Below, piece after piece: positions 8,790-18,135 of a DNA stretch of 64,000 nt (the stretch's first letter is position 1; each line of letters starts with the position of its first letter). Both the position numbers and the translations under genes were made by a program. The stretch spans positions 124,001 to 188,000 of the forward strand of contig JADKCC010000017.1 of assembly GCA_016714785.1 (NCBI GenBank), written 5' to 3'. The notes beneath the pieces were generated by a model. It saw nothing but the letters and a program-made list of their open reading frames with translations, was not told where the DNA came from and ran no database searches. The stretch is from Saprospiraceae bacterium (GTDB lineage Bacteria; Bacteroidota; Bacteroidia; Chitinophagales; Saprospiraceae).

Positions 8790-11069
8790 CTATCTGATCA
8801 AAGTACAATGCCCTTTTACATTTTTATTTTCTCCCAACGCATCAATATACTCAATGAGGTAAGCATATACACCAGGCGGCGAGTGCTCCCCATTATTATT
8901 TCGTTGACCGTTCCATCCTTGAGTATAATCTTGTGTAGAAAAAATACGATCTCCCCATCTATTCCAGATAGTAAAATGGTAGCTACGGATTCCTACAAAA
9001 TTACCAACAGGTACAAAATCATCGTTCAACCCATCATTATTAGGGGTGAAGGCGTTAGGCATAAAAAAATTGACGATAGGATAAATAGGAATAATAGCAT
9101 AGGTGGTATCTGTACAACCTGATGTATGCAAGACTACCTGCTGTATGGTGAATACTCCGGTATCTTTGAATGTAAAAGTAGGATTTTGGATCAATGATAT
9201 CCCAAGAGAATCAAAATTCCATAGATATGCTATGGCATCTTTGGATGTATCAGTAAATCGCACTACGTTATCATCCAAATCAGGTTTTTCAGGATCAAAT
9301 GTAAAACCAGCTTTCGGACTAGGCACTACTTTTATAAGATTGGGCCATGTCTTAGTGGTCTCACAACCTATGGGAGATATCAACTTCAGATTTACGGTAT
9401 AAGTCCCTACATCTTCATAAAGATTGGTTGGACTAAGTGCATCACTTTTTTTACCATCACCAAAATCCCATTCAAACAAATAACTATTGTCTATGGGTTT
9501 ACTTAAGTTGTCAAAAAATATATTCGCTGGCTGACACCCTGTAAAGGTATTGGGTTCAATAACCAACAAAGAAGGTACTGGGTAATAATTTATGGGTTTA
9601 GCTAATGTATCTCTGCATAAATTTTTATCTTCAACTATCAATCTAGCCGTCTTCAAACCAGGTGTTTCATATTCAAATATGGGATCTTTAGCTGCTGACT
9701 TCCCTTCTAAAAAATTCCAATCCCACTTCTGAATAGCTCCCGCTCCACTTTTTGATAAATCAGTAAATGTGATGGGGCCTGCCACACAGGTATCGTAAGC
9801 AAATACAAAATCAGCATCAATAGATGGATATAAATTTACGGTAATTGTGGCCGTATCCGAACACTCTGCTAGACCAATCAAGTCTTTATTTAGTATCATC
9901 GTGGCCGTATAATTGCCCAATCCTGGAAAAGTCACAGATACATCTCTGGTTCTGTAAATTTCCTTTTTACCTCTTATATCAAACTCCCAATAGTAATTCT
10001 GAATATACCGAACATCCGTACTCAAATTGGTAAAATCTATGGTGGTCTCCCCACAACTATTGATGGTATATTCTGTCTGTGTTTTAGAAGAAGCCTTTAA
10101 GTCTGCCATGACAGCAATTTCGCACGTTGTTACATTAAACTGAAAATCCCTACGCAACATACCTATCAATTGTCCTTTGCGATATTCTCTAACACATACA
10201 CCTACCAAATATTGTCCCAACAAATTGGGTGAGCCATCGATAATACCTGTCACAGGATTGATGGTGACTAAGGGATTGCCACCCATTGGTTTATCAAATG
10301 TAAAATTGGGTGTTCTAAATGTCGCAAAATCATAAGGTGGAATACAATTACCCGGACTAGGAGTAACACCCGTACAAGATACAGGTGAGCCTGGGGTAGT
10401 AGCACCGTCTGTACCACCGGCAGTCAATGGATTGCAAAATTCATAAACCAAACTATCTCCGTCTATATCAATGGCCGAGTGATTAAAATTGATGGGCCTG
10501 TTGACACATATTACAACGGGTGGAAAATTAGCAAAAGTTGGACTATTATTGCATGTCAATTGGGCTTGCGGCGTTATCTCCGTAGTAAAAGCTGCTCCTG
10601 TGTCTCCAGGGTTTACTAGGTTTAGTATCGTATTATTTCGGCAGCAACGCTGAAATGAAATCATATAATTTTCATTAATAATAGGCAAGGTAATTTCAAA
10701 AATATAAACGCCACTTTGCACACCTACATTGACTGGCACCAGAATACATGGATTTTTGTTTGCGATATCTATTTCTTTGATATTTTGCACCTTTACTTTA
10801 GATATTTCAGACACAAATGACCAGCTATTCCCTCCGCCTCTATAGATACCAAAACTAGCAGGGTCATCAAAATCTGCCCCATTGCTTTTGCTATCTCTAT
10901 ACATAGTAAACGTAATCTGATATTTTACTTCTCGCCGAATCGTATCTAAATTCAAACATTTGTAAACTACCTCACCTCCTATGATATGAATCGCTTTGAG
11001 CTCACTGATTGATGATATCAAAAACATCAAAATGAGACTGACGAATATATGTTTCCCAATTATTTTCAT
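8790..11069 (-). CDS. PKD-domain surface protein with CHU_C (type B) T9SS sorting domain
   Basis: A 759-residue protein with a signal peptide ending near residue 26 (ISELKA). A first domain (about 27-320) contains several Cys. At least three PKD-like domains follow (signatures YYWEFDIRG, WDWNFLEG, FEWDFGDG, YLWNFDSLG). From residue 668 (FFMPNAFTPNNDGLNDDF) to the end is a gliding-motility-associated C-terminal domain of the CHU_C type, used for T9SS export and surface attachment. The likely role is an adhesin or extracellular scaffold. It is monocistronic, and its 3' end abuts the repeat region. The neighbouring PorP/SprF and PorV-like genes fit the same export route. Confidence 0.9.
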   Translation of the reverse strand: MKIIGKHIFVSLILMFLISSISELKAIHIIGGEVVYKCLNLDTIRREVKYQITFTMYRDSKSNGADFDDPASFGIYRGGGNSWSFVSEISKVKVQNIKEIDIANKNPCILVPVNVGVQSGVYIFEITLPIINENYMISFQRCCRNNTILNLVNPGDTGAAFTTEITPQAQLTCNNSPTFANFPPVVICVNRPINFNHSAIDIDGDSLVYEFCNPLTAGGTDGATTPGSPVSCTGVTPSPGNCIPPYDFATFRTPNFTFDKPMGGNPLVTINPVTGIIDGSPNLLGQYLVGVCVREYRKGQLIGMLRRDFQFNVTTCEIAVMADLKASSKTQTEYTINSCGETTIDFTNLSTDVRYIQNYYWEFDIRGKKEIYRTRDVSVTFPGLGNYTATMILNKDLIGLAECSDTATITVNLYPSIDADFVFAYDTCVAGPITFTDLSKSGAGAIQKWDWNFLEGKSAAKDPIFEYETPGLKTARLIVEDKNLCRDTLAKPINYYPVPSLLVIEPNTFTGCQPANIFFDNLSKPIDNSYLFEWDFGDGKKSDALSPTNLYEDVGTYTVNLKLISPIGCETTKTWPNLIKVVPSPKAGFTFDPEKPDLDDNVVRFTDTSKDAIAYLWNFDSLGISLIQNPTFTFKDTGVFTIQQVVLHTSGCTDTTYAIIPIYPIVNFFMPNAFTPNNDGLNDDFVPVGNFVGIRSYHFTIWNRWGDRIFSTQDYTQGWNGQRNNNGEHSPPGVYAYLIEYIDALGENKNVKGHCTLIR

Positions 11070-11337
11070 TCCTATTATTTTTTTATGTGCCCAAAACCTT
11101 GAATTACTGAAATTTCATTTTTTTTTAAAAAGATGTTTTCTCTCTCTCAAATTCAAAGACTATGACAAACGTATTAAAAAAAAACAAAATTGACTCCCTA
11201 TGGTTTAAGAGTGTCAAAGATATTAGCTTCTAGGCTAAAAAACTTAACTACCACTACATTTATTGCCTTTATTGTCGTCTTAAGCACTAATAAAAGGAAG
11301 TTAATCTAAAAACTAAGAGTAGTATGTACAATTTAAT

Positions 11338-11345
11338 TACTTTTG
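11338..11345 (+). promoter_or_regulatory. -7 box (TACTTTTG)
   Basis: TACTTTTG fits TAnnTTTG and ends 31 nt before the ATG at 11377. The rest of the 307-nt intergenic region (11070-11376) holds no other signal I can name. Confidence 0.55.
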
Positions 11346-11376
11346 TGGCACAAAATAGATTTGGAAATCCATAAAT

Positions 11377-12432
11377 ATGCCGGCACAAAAAGTAAACTTT
11401 AAAAAAATAATCAATAGACTTATTCTTTTTATTGGGCTTGGTGTCGGGGCACATATTATATTTGTACTCACTACTACAGAAAGATCATTACTAAAATATT
11501 TATCAGGCATTAGTTTTTTTCATTTGGGGCTGATTATTCTTTTGATGTTTATGCCTTGGATATTCTATGCTTTAAGAGTTTTGATGTGGTCATCATTTCT
11601 AAAAGAAAAAATTAGATTTTCAGATTTACTTAGAATCATCATCACGGCCGATTTGGCTTCTGCGCTCAGTCCTACCGCTGTAGGAGGTGCGCCTGTAAAA
11701 GCAGCGCTACTCATCAATAGGGGATTTACTACGGGCAATGCAGGATTCCTTTTGACTTATGGCGTGATAGAGGACATAGTATTTTATACTACAGGTATCT
11801 TATTAGCAAGTTTTTATTCCACAGATCTATTAGCTGGAATCTCTACTAAGCTTTTGATGTTTTTTCAAGAGTATGCGCTACATATTCTTATTTTCACCCT
11901 TTTGCTGGCTGGCTATATTTATTTACTCCGAAAAAACCATATTCCAATTGGTTTCAGACTTATGACCTACATTCCTGCTGCTATAAAAAGTAAGATTTAT
12001 CATTTTAAAAACAAGCTGGCAGAAGGGTTTACAGGCATGAAATCCAACTTTAAATTGGCTCTTCGACATGGAAAATTAAGAATGCTATTTAGTTTTATCC
12101 TGTTATTAATGCAATGGATGACTAAGTTTTCGGTATTGCTTGTGATATTAAATGCTTTTCATGCTGATTTTGATACTATTCAAATGTACATCAGACAATG
12201 GGTAGTCTATGTGACTATGTTATTCATCCCTACACCAGGTGCTTCAGGTGGTGCAGAAGCATCATTTTTATGGATTTTTGGCAAAAGTATTCCATCAGAC
12301 TTATCTTTTTTGATCGTTTCGGTGTGGAGATTATTTACCTATTATTTAATTTTGCTTTTCGCAGTAATATTTTACAGTATTCTATCGTTTTGGCTTAGGA
12401 AGGATGAAGAAATCGTGATACAAACCAAATAA
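11377..12432 (+). CDS. Lysylphosphatidylglycerol synthetase-like/UPF0104 integral membrane protein
   Basis: A 351-residue polytopic membrane protein with about 8 hydrophobic segments. The family signature is the Pro/Gly-rich block near residues 95-125 (ALSPTAVGGAPVKAALL then GVIEDIVFY) and the later TPGASGGAEA near 287-296. This is the membrane part of the MprF/AglD superfamily; in MprF it flips lipids, while stand-alone members are mostly uncharacterised. No aminoacyl-transferase domain is attached, so lysyl-lipid synthesis is not implied. It is 53 nt upstream of porP and possibly co-transcribed. Confidence 0.75.
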   Translation: MPAQKVNFKKIINRLILFIGLGVGAHIIFVLTTTERSLLKYLSGISFFHLGLIILLMFMPWIFYALRVLMWSSFLKEKIRFSDLLRIIITADLASALSPTAVGGAPVKAALLINRGFTTGNAGFLLTYGVIEDIVFYTTGILLASFYSTDLLAGISTKLLMFFQEYALHILIFTLLLAGYIYLLRKNHIPIGFRLMTYIPAAIKSKIYHFKNKLAEGFTGMKSNFKLALRHGKLRMLFSFILLLMQWMTKFSVLLVILNAFHADFDTIQMYIRQWVVYVTMLFIPTPGASGGAEASFLWIFGKSIPSDLSFLIVSVWRLFTYYLILLFAVIFYSILSFWLRKDEEIVIQTK

Positions 12433-12485
12433 ATTTTCAAAAAACAGGACGCTATTATAACTCAAAACATCTAAATATTATCGAC

Positions 12486-13436
12486 ATGAAAAAATCACTT
12501 TTGTTCAGTTTATTATCAGTCTTGACTTGTTTATTGCATGGTCAGGATTACACCATCACACGGTATATGCAATTGCCAGCCACACTCAATCCTGCTTTGA
12601 CGGGCAATGTTTGTGGCATCCGATTGACATCATTTTACCAAAACTCAAGTAGTAAAGTGCTAGCCCAGAGCGTTTACCAAAATTTCGGTATGAATATAGA
12701 TGCTCCCATAAACATGGGCAATAAAACTAAATTGGGTTTAGGTTATCAATTCATTAGAGATGTAGCAGGAGAAAGTAAATTTGGATCCGCCAATCACTTT
12801 ATTGCAGTATCAATCTCAAAATCCTTGCAAGCTGGAAATACGGAACATCATCTATCTATGGGAGCTTCTGGAGGTTTCTCTAGCAGATCATTAGGTGGCT
12901 CAGATCTGAGATGGCCTAGTCAAATCACTCCTAATGGTTTCAACCCTAACATCCCTCCGGGTGAGTCTGGATTTGAGACAAACATAAGATATGTAGATAT
13001 GAATGTAGGCCTGGGTTGGAACATTATCCTGCAACGTGGTCATAAAATAGCAACAGGCATCGTAGCATATCATATCAATCAACCCAATATTTCATTTCTT
13101 GGCACTTCTACCTCTTTGCAGACAAGGTTGGCTGCTTATATATCAACTGAGTTTATAGTGTCCAATAAATGGGCTTTCCTACCATCCGCTTTTTACACCA
13201 AACAAGACCAATTTGACACTTACAATGTAGCTTTAGGAGGTAAATATACTTTGTATAATAAAAATTGGATACAATTAAGCAGTGGCTATATCAAAAATGG
13301 ACAACCATTCGTAGGTGTAGCCTTGGGGATTGGTAGTCTTACTTTATTAGGTAATTACAATTTTGAAAACGACGCTTCATTAAATAGAGCAGAAGTAGGA
13401 ATAAAATACATTTTTAAAACAAAAAACTGTATTTGA
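12486..13436 (+). CDS. PorP/SprF family T9SS outer-membrane protein
   Basis: A 316-residue protein. A signal peptide (about 1-20, ending LLHGQ) is followed by the family's start block DYTITRYMQLPATLNPALTGN and a series of amphipathic beta strands ending in a typical outer-membrane barrel terminus. PorP/SprF proteins take part in type IX secretion or in anchoring gliding adhesins, and genomes of this phylum encode many copies, often next to CHU_C cargo as here. Its specific partner may be the PKD/CHU_C protein at 8790-11069, but that is inference from proximity. Confidence 0.88.
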   Translation: MKKSLLFSLLSVLTCLLHGQDYTITRYMQLPATLNPALTGNVCGIRLTSFYQNSSSKVLAQSVYQNFGMNIDAPINMGNKTKLGLGYQFIRDVAGESKFGSANHFIAVSISKSLQAGNTEHHLSMGASGGFSSRSLGGSDLRWPSQITPNGFNPNIPPGESGFETNIRYVDMNVGLGWNIILQRGHKIATGIVAYHINQPNISFLGTSTSLQTRLAAYISTEFIVSNKWAFLPSAFYTKQDQFDTYNVALGGKYTLYNKNWIQLSSGYIKNGQPFVGVALGIGSLTLLGNYNFENDASLNRAEVGIKYIFKTKNCI

Positions 13437-13695
13437 AATTAGTACGGTCCGCAATAACTATAAGTTCTATTTTGGTAAATGAGTATGTCCAGTATTTTGA
13501 TTCCAAATAAGGAAATTCTACCACTGAAACGGCCATTAAAGCTCCTAGGAAATGACAATGATTGAGCAGCAAATTAGAATAGAAACTCTAATCTATTTTA
13601 AATCTATCAAATTAGCACTAGGATGTTTGCCTCTCTATCCTTCAAAATAATGCTAAATATAAAAATAAATCCTGATTTCTTGCACAGAAACGACC

Positions 13696-13703
13696 TACTT
13701 TTG
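13696..13703 (+). promoter_or_regulatory. -7 box (TACTTTTG)
   Basis: TACTTTTG lies 29 nt upstream of the ATG at 13733, in the 296-nt gap after porP. The gap itself (13437-13695) shows no gene. Confidence 0.55.
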
Positions 13704-13732
13704 TACTTTTAGGTCACCAAAACAAAGAGAAC

Positions 13733-14548
13733 ATGGTACAACTTCGTCTCAGACTGATACTAATTTTGCTAGTTGGCTACATTGCATTGCAAGGTCAATC
13801 GGGTTTTACATCTTTAGGTGGCGCCAACTTCTTAGGCTATGGGCGTGCAGGAGTAAATATTGCAGGCATTGAGGCTATTTATATGAATCAAGCAGGATTG
13901 ACCGATGTAAAGAGTTTTGCAGTGGACATCAGTGCTGAAAAAAGATATAATCTCAGTGACTTAACCAATATTTCCATCGCAGGTGCTAAAACTTTCAAAT
14001 TCGGAACGGTTGGATTGGTATTATCCAATTTTGGTTTTACAGAATACAATGAGCAGAAATTTGGATTGGCTTATGCCCGCAAATTGAGTACATCATTATC
14101 TATTGGTGGTCAGTTTGATCTATTAAGATATAATATAGCCAATGTAGGAAGCAAAAATTTATATTCTTTTGAAGCAGGTATGCAGCTCAAACTCAATAGA
14201 GACTTTAGCCTCGCCTCGCATATCTTTAGCCCTGGCAAGATAGAAGTGGCAGATGGTACGGAGATAGGCACAAGATTAAAATTAGGTATCAAATATGCAC
14301 CTTCTACCAAGGTTTTTGTTTTAGCCGAAATTGACAAGGTCATCGACAGAAAACCAGAATACAAGTTAGCAATGGGATATCAAGCCATAGATATATTGCA
14401 AATAAGAGTAGGCGTCAATCCTACTGTTTCCACCTATAGTTTCGGTGCCATGTTACAATTCAAAAAGCACTATCGTGTAGCTTCAGCAGTATCGCTCAAT
14501 AACCAGTTAGGAAATTCCCCAGCTATATCCTTGCAGTATCACCAGTAG
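13733..14548 (+). CDS. Outer-membrane beta-barrel protein, PorV/PorQ-like
   Basis: A 271-residue protein with a signal peptide (about 1-21, ALQGQ). Near the mature N-terminus is the motif GGANFLGYGRAGV..AIYMNQAGL, which matches the RMG.AG...NPAGL pattern of the PorV/FadL-like barrels of this phylum. The rest is alternating amphipathic strands. PorV shuttles T9SS cargo to the attachment complex. This copy is shorter than typical PorV, so it may be a PorQ-like or unassigned relative. It has its own promoter and is followed 36 nt later by the glycosyltransferase cluster. Confidence 0.65.
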   Translation: MVQLRLRLILILLVGYIALQGQSGFTSLGGANFLGYGRAGVNIAGIEAIYMNQAGLTDVKSFAVDISAEKRYNLSDLTNISIAGAKTFKFGTVGLVLSNFGFTEYNEQKFGLAYARKLSTSLSIGGQFDLLRYNIANVGSKNLYSFEAGMQLKLNRDFSLASHIFSPGKIEVADGTEIGTRLKLGIKYAPSTKVFVLAEIDKVIDRKPEYKLAMGYQAIDILQIRVGVNPTVSTYSFGAMLQFKKHYRVASAVSLNNQLGNSPAISLQYHQ

Positions 14549-14584
14549 TATGATGAGCACCATTGTATCATTAATCTCTTAGAT

Positions 14585-15760
14585 TTGAAAATACTTTACC
14601 TTACATCTAGGTTTCCATATCCTTTAGAAAAAGGAGATAAACTTCGTGCGTATTATCAGATAGCATCACTGTCTTGCGATCATCAAGTACATCTCATCAG
14701 CATTACAGATGTAGATCACGACAAAAGTGATCTTGAAAAACTAAGAGATCTTACCGCTTCCACCCACTTGATAAGAATCAGTCCTTATGAAAGATATATC
14801 TCGCTGCTGCATGCTTTATTTTCAGGTATTCCATTTCAGATAGCATGGTTTTATAATAAATCATTGCAAAAGAAAATAGATAAACTTGCCCATGATATTC
14901 AGCCTGACCACATCTTTTGCCAATTACCTCGTATGGCACAATACTGTGTGGGTTTGCCTTACCCCAAGACGCTAGATTATATGGATAGTTTTGGTATAGG
15001 AATGAACCGTAGAGCATCTGTCGCCAAAGGATGGATGTCATGGGTTTATAAAATGGAAGCAGGAAGAATGATCAGATTTGAAGCAAATATAGCTAAAAAG
15101 TTTAATCACTTGACTATCATATCACAACAAGATAAAGATCAGTTTAATTTCCCTGAAGCCGCTGCTATCCACGTGGTTTCTAATGGCATAAGTCCCACTT
15201 TTTTTGAGTTTCCAAAAAATAGTATCCCCTTATATGACATCGTCTTCGTGGGCAATATGAGCTATTTACCCAATATCGAATCTGTAGAATATTTAGTACA
15301 TCATATCCTACCTGAGCTATCTCCAGATCTGAAAGTATTGATCGCTGGAGCAAACCCTGCTTCACGTGTAAAAAAACTAGCCACAGAGCACGTAACTGTG
15401 AGTTGATGGGTGGAGGATATCCGTCATGCTTATGCTAGCGCCAAAATATTCGTTGCACCAATGTGGTCTGGTACTGGGCAACAAAACAAAATACTGGAAG
15501 CTATGGCCATGGGGCTACCTTGCATTACGACTAAGATGGTCAACAATGCTATAGGTGCACAACCGAGAAAAGAAATCCTTTTGGCCGAAACACCAGCAGA
15601 ATTTATTACTGAAATAAATAAAATATTGTCAAATACAGCCTTGTACGAGCAGATGTCTCAAAATTCTGCAACATTTGTGAAACAAAACTTTGATTGGAAT
15701 CAAAATGGTAAGGTTTTAAGTGCTATTTTTGCACAAAATTTAAATGAACCCGATGCTTAG
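14585..15760 (+). pseudogene. GT4 glycosyltransferase interrupted by one in-frame TGA
   Basis: A TTG start gives KILYLTSRFPYPLEKGDKLRAYY, typical of the TIGR03087-like sugar transferases. Reading stops at TGA (15404-15406) after residue 273 and resumes in the same frame with WVEDIRHAYASAKIFVAPMWSGTGQQNKILEAMAMG, the expected GT4 acceptor/donor-site block. Related enzymes have Gly-Trp here, so GGA to TGA is the likely single change. The intact protein would be about 391 residues. Other genes use TGA as a normal stop, so recoding is unlikely. It is either a recent pseudogene or a sequencing error. The last 17 nt overlap the ribBA start. Confidence 0.8.
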
Positions 15761-16889
15761 CGATACTGACACAGAGCAAGATATAAGATTAAATACTATA
15801 GAAGAAGCCATAGAAGACATTAAAAATGGCAAAATTCTCATTGTTGTAGATGATGAAGATCGTGAAAATGAAGGAGATTTCATCTGTGCTGCCGAAAAAA
15901 TAACTCCTGAACTCGTCAACTTTATGGCCAAATATGGTCGTGGGCTCATCTGCACACCCATATTGGAGCAAAGAGCCAAAGAGCTAGATTTAGACCTTAT
16001 GGTTAAGTCCAATACAGCAATGCACAATACGGCTTTTACAGTTTCTATAGATTTGATTGGGCAAGGTTGTACCACGGGTATTTCCGCTTATGATAGAGCA
16101 ACAGGAATCAAAGCGCTTGTAAATGCTGAAACAAGTGCTGCTGATTTCGCACGTCCCGGACATATTTTTCCATTGATTGCAAAACAAGGTGGTGTATTAA
16201 GACGAACAGGCCACACCGAGGCAGCCGTTGATCTGGCAAGATTGGCAGGTTGTTATCCCGCTGGTGTATTGGTAGAAATACTCAATGAAGACGGCTCTAT
16301 GGCAAGATTGCCACAGCTTTTGGATATTAGCAAAAACTTGGATGTTAAAATTATATCTATCAAAGACTTGGTAGCTTATAGAATGCGTACAGAGCGACTA
16401 GTGGTCAAAGAAATGGAAACAGAAATGGAAACAGTCTATGGTAAGTTTTCTGTAAAAGCTTTTCGCCAACTCACTACTAATGATATCCACTTAGCATTTT
16501 CGATAGGAAATATCAATGATGGCAGTCCATGCTTAGTAAAAGTACATTCTAATACAGAAACAGGGGACATATTAGGTATCTTATTTGATGGCTGTGCAGA
16601 AAGATTATCTAAGTCACTACAGATGATAGCACAAGCCCAAAAAGGAATATTGCTATTTATGCGTCATGGCGAAAAAACAGAATCCATATTGGATAAGCTT
16701 AAATCACTGGACAATAACCCTGCTAATAACCCACCTGCATCTGATGAGCAACGTGACTTCGGTACCGGAGCGCAAATATTAAGAGAATTGGGACTTTCCA
16801 AAATCAAACTTATCACCCATCAAACTAAAAAAAGAATCGGTTTGATAGGATATGGTCTTGAAATAGTGGAGAATATACCTTTGGATTGA
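15744..16889 (+). CDS. ribB: RibBA-like protein: DHBP synthase with degenerate GTP cyclohydrolase II domain
   Basis: A 381-residue protein; the start could also be Met4 (15753). Residues about 17-215 are 3,4-dihydroxy-2-butanone-4-phosphate synthase with DDEDRENEGD (36-45), the N-terminal side of the active site, and RRTGHTEA (153-160). It makes the 4-carbon riboflavin precursor from ribulose 5-phosphate. The C-terminal half is cyclohydrolase II-like (VKVHSNTETGDILG at 265-278, FGTGAQILRELG at 339-350) but has lost the zinc ligands and catalytic residues: HSEC is HSNT, RCDCG is FDGCA, and the HEGRGIGL block is absent. It should work as RibB only. The gap to the downstream GNAT gene is 1 nt. 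Confidence 0.9.
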   Translation: MNPMLSDTDTEQDIRLNTIEEAIEDIKNGKILIVVDDEDRENEGDFICAAEKITPELVNFMAKYGRGLICTPILEQRAKELDLDLMVKSNTAMHNTAFTVSIDLIGQGCTTGISAYDRATGIKALVNAETSAADFARPGHIFPLIAKQGGVLRRTGHTEAAVDLARLAGCYPAGVLVEILNEDGSMARLPQLLDISKNLDVKIISIKDLVAYRMRTERLVVKEMETEMETVYGKFSVKAFRQLTTNDIHLAFSIGNINDGSPCLVKVHSNTETGDILGILFDGCAERLSKSLQMIAQAQKGILLFMRHGEKTESILDKLKSLDNNPANNPPASDEQRDFGTGAQILRELGLSKIKLITHQTKKRIGLIGYGLEIVENIPLD

Positions 16890-16890
16890 T

Positions 16891-17454
16891 ATGTTAAACC
16901 TTAGTTTCAACCCATTTCCGAACTTGGAAACAGATAGATTGGTATTGCGTTCGATCAATACAACCGATGCACCAGAAATTTTTGCAATGAGAAGCAATCC
17001 TGTTACCATGCAATATATACCTAGGCCATTGGCACTAACGATGGACGATGCCATAGCACATATCGAAATGATACAAAATACCATAAGTAAAAATGAAGGA
17101 ATCAATTGGGCTATTACGCTAAAAGGAAATGACCAACTCATAGGTATTGCAGGATTTTACCGAATAGAACCAGAAAATTATAGATGTGAATTGGGATATA
17201 TGCTACTTCCTGAATATCATAATAATGGGTATATCACCGAAGTGATACCTACCATACTATCTTATGCTTTTACAACCCTACAGTTTCACTCTGTCTCGGC
17301 TATCATTGATCCAAACAACATTGCTTCTGAAAGAGTGTTACAAAAAACTGGGTTTGTTAAAGAAGCACACATCCGTGAAAATGAATATTGGAATGGTGTG
17401 TTTCTTGATACCGTGATTTATGGATTATTGAAAAAAGACTTTGCATTAGTGTAG
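16891..17454 (+). CDS. GNAT family acetyltransferase (RimJ/RimL type)
   Basis: A 187-residue cytosolic protein that begins NPFPNLETDRLVLRSINTTDAPEIF, the usual start of the RimJ/RimL subgroup. The acetyl-CoA-binding stretch is CELGYMLLPEYHNNGYITEVIPTIL (residues about 110-134). Substrates in the family range from ribosomal-protein N-termini to small amines, so none can be named. It sits 1 nt after the RibBA-like gene and is surely co-transcribed. Its 3' end overlaps that of the convergent DsbA-like gene by 9 nt. Confidence 0.85.
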   Translation: MLNLSFNPFPNLETDRLVLRSINTTDAPEIFAMRSNPVTMQYIPRPLALTMDDAIAHIEMIQNTISKNEGINWAITLKGNDQLIGIAGFYRIEPENYRCELGYMLLPEYHNNGYITEVIPTILSYAFTTLQFHSVSAIIDPNNIASERVLQKTGFVKEAHIRENEYWNGVFLDTVIYGLLKKDFALV

Positions 17455-18114
17455 GCCTCTATTTTCTAAAAGTTTTATGATCCTTTCTGCTTTTTGATAC
17501 CCATTGGTGACCATATACAATTTACCATCTATTTTTGCGATCAAGGATGGAAAACCTTGAACACCCAACTTCTGAGCCAACTCAAACTCAGAAAATACAT
17601 CCAGTTTTGATTGTTGCTTTTTGAATAATTTATGAAAGGTCTCTCCATCTATACCAAATTTCACTGCCAATTGTACAAAAGTATCATCATCATTGGGCAA
17701 GGTATTGTGGAAGTAAAAGGATTCTTGTACCGCTTTAAAATAGGCATATTTTATTTCAGGTTTTAGTCTGCCTGCCACCATCACAGCTCTACAGGATGGC
17801 TCTGTATCATAGACGACTTCGTGTTGATTCAGCATGGCGTAATTAAATGGTTGACCGGTGGCTTCTTGTACTTCTTGCCAATGATCTTTTAAGAAATCTT
17901 TCAGATCGACCATTGTTTCCGTCCCACCTGCACGTAATCCACCCATGACCATCTCGAATGGCGTTTCAGGAAATGCTGCTTTGATTTTGGCCAATTCTGG
18001 TCCAAAGCCATAACACCATGAGCACATCGGGTCGCCTATGTATATGAGAGTGTCTTGCTGTGAAAAAGATAATTCTGACATGAATATAAATAAAATTAAA
18101 TACAAAAATTTCAT
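17446..18114 (-). CDS. DsbA family thiol oxidoreductase, exported
   Basis: A 222-residue protein with a short signal peptide (about 1-19, LSFSQ). The active site C31-S-W-C34 lies in DPMCSWCYGFGPEL, the pattern of the FrnE-like DsbA subgroup. The substrate-binding thioredoxin fold is completed by a cis-Pro loop VQGFPSL (about residues 189-195). Its role is periplasmic disulfide chemistry or a related oxidoreductase function. It follows the NamZ-like gene by 21 nt in the same direction, probably one operon. Confidence 0.85.
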   Translation of the reverse strand: MKFLYLILFIFMSELSFSQQDTLIYIGDPMCSWCYGFGPELAKIKAAFPETPFEMVMGGLRAGGTETMVDLKDFLKDHWQEVQEATGQPFNYAMLNQHEVVYDTEPSCRAVMVAGRLKPEIKYAYFKAVQESFYFHNTLPNDDDTFVQLAVKFGIDGETFHKLFKKQQSKLDVFSEFELAQKLGVQGFPSLIAKIDGKLYMVTNGYQKAERIIKLLENRGLH

Positions 18115-18135
18115 CCCGATGATTTTTCTTCAACA

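Noticed and set aside
8766..9122. Plus-strand frame of 118 codons
   Set aside because: It is antisense to the CHU_C domain of a clear gene and has no protein-like features.
15404..15406. TGA recoded as glycine or selenocysteine
   Set aside because: TGA ends other genes normally here, and no SECIS-like hairpin or Cys homology at this position is apparent; a point mutation or read error is simpler.
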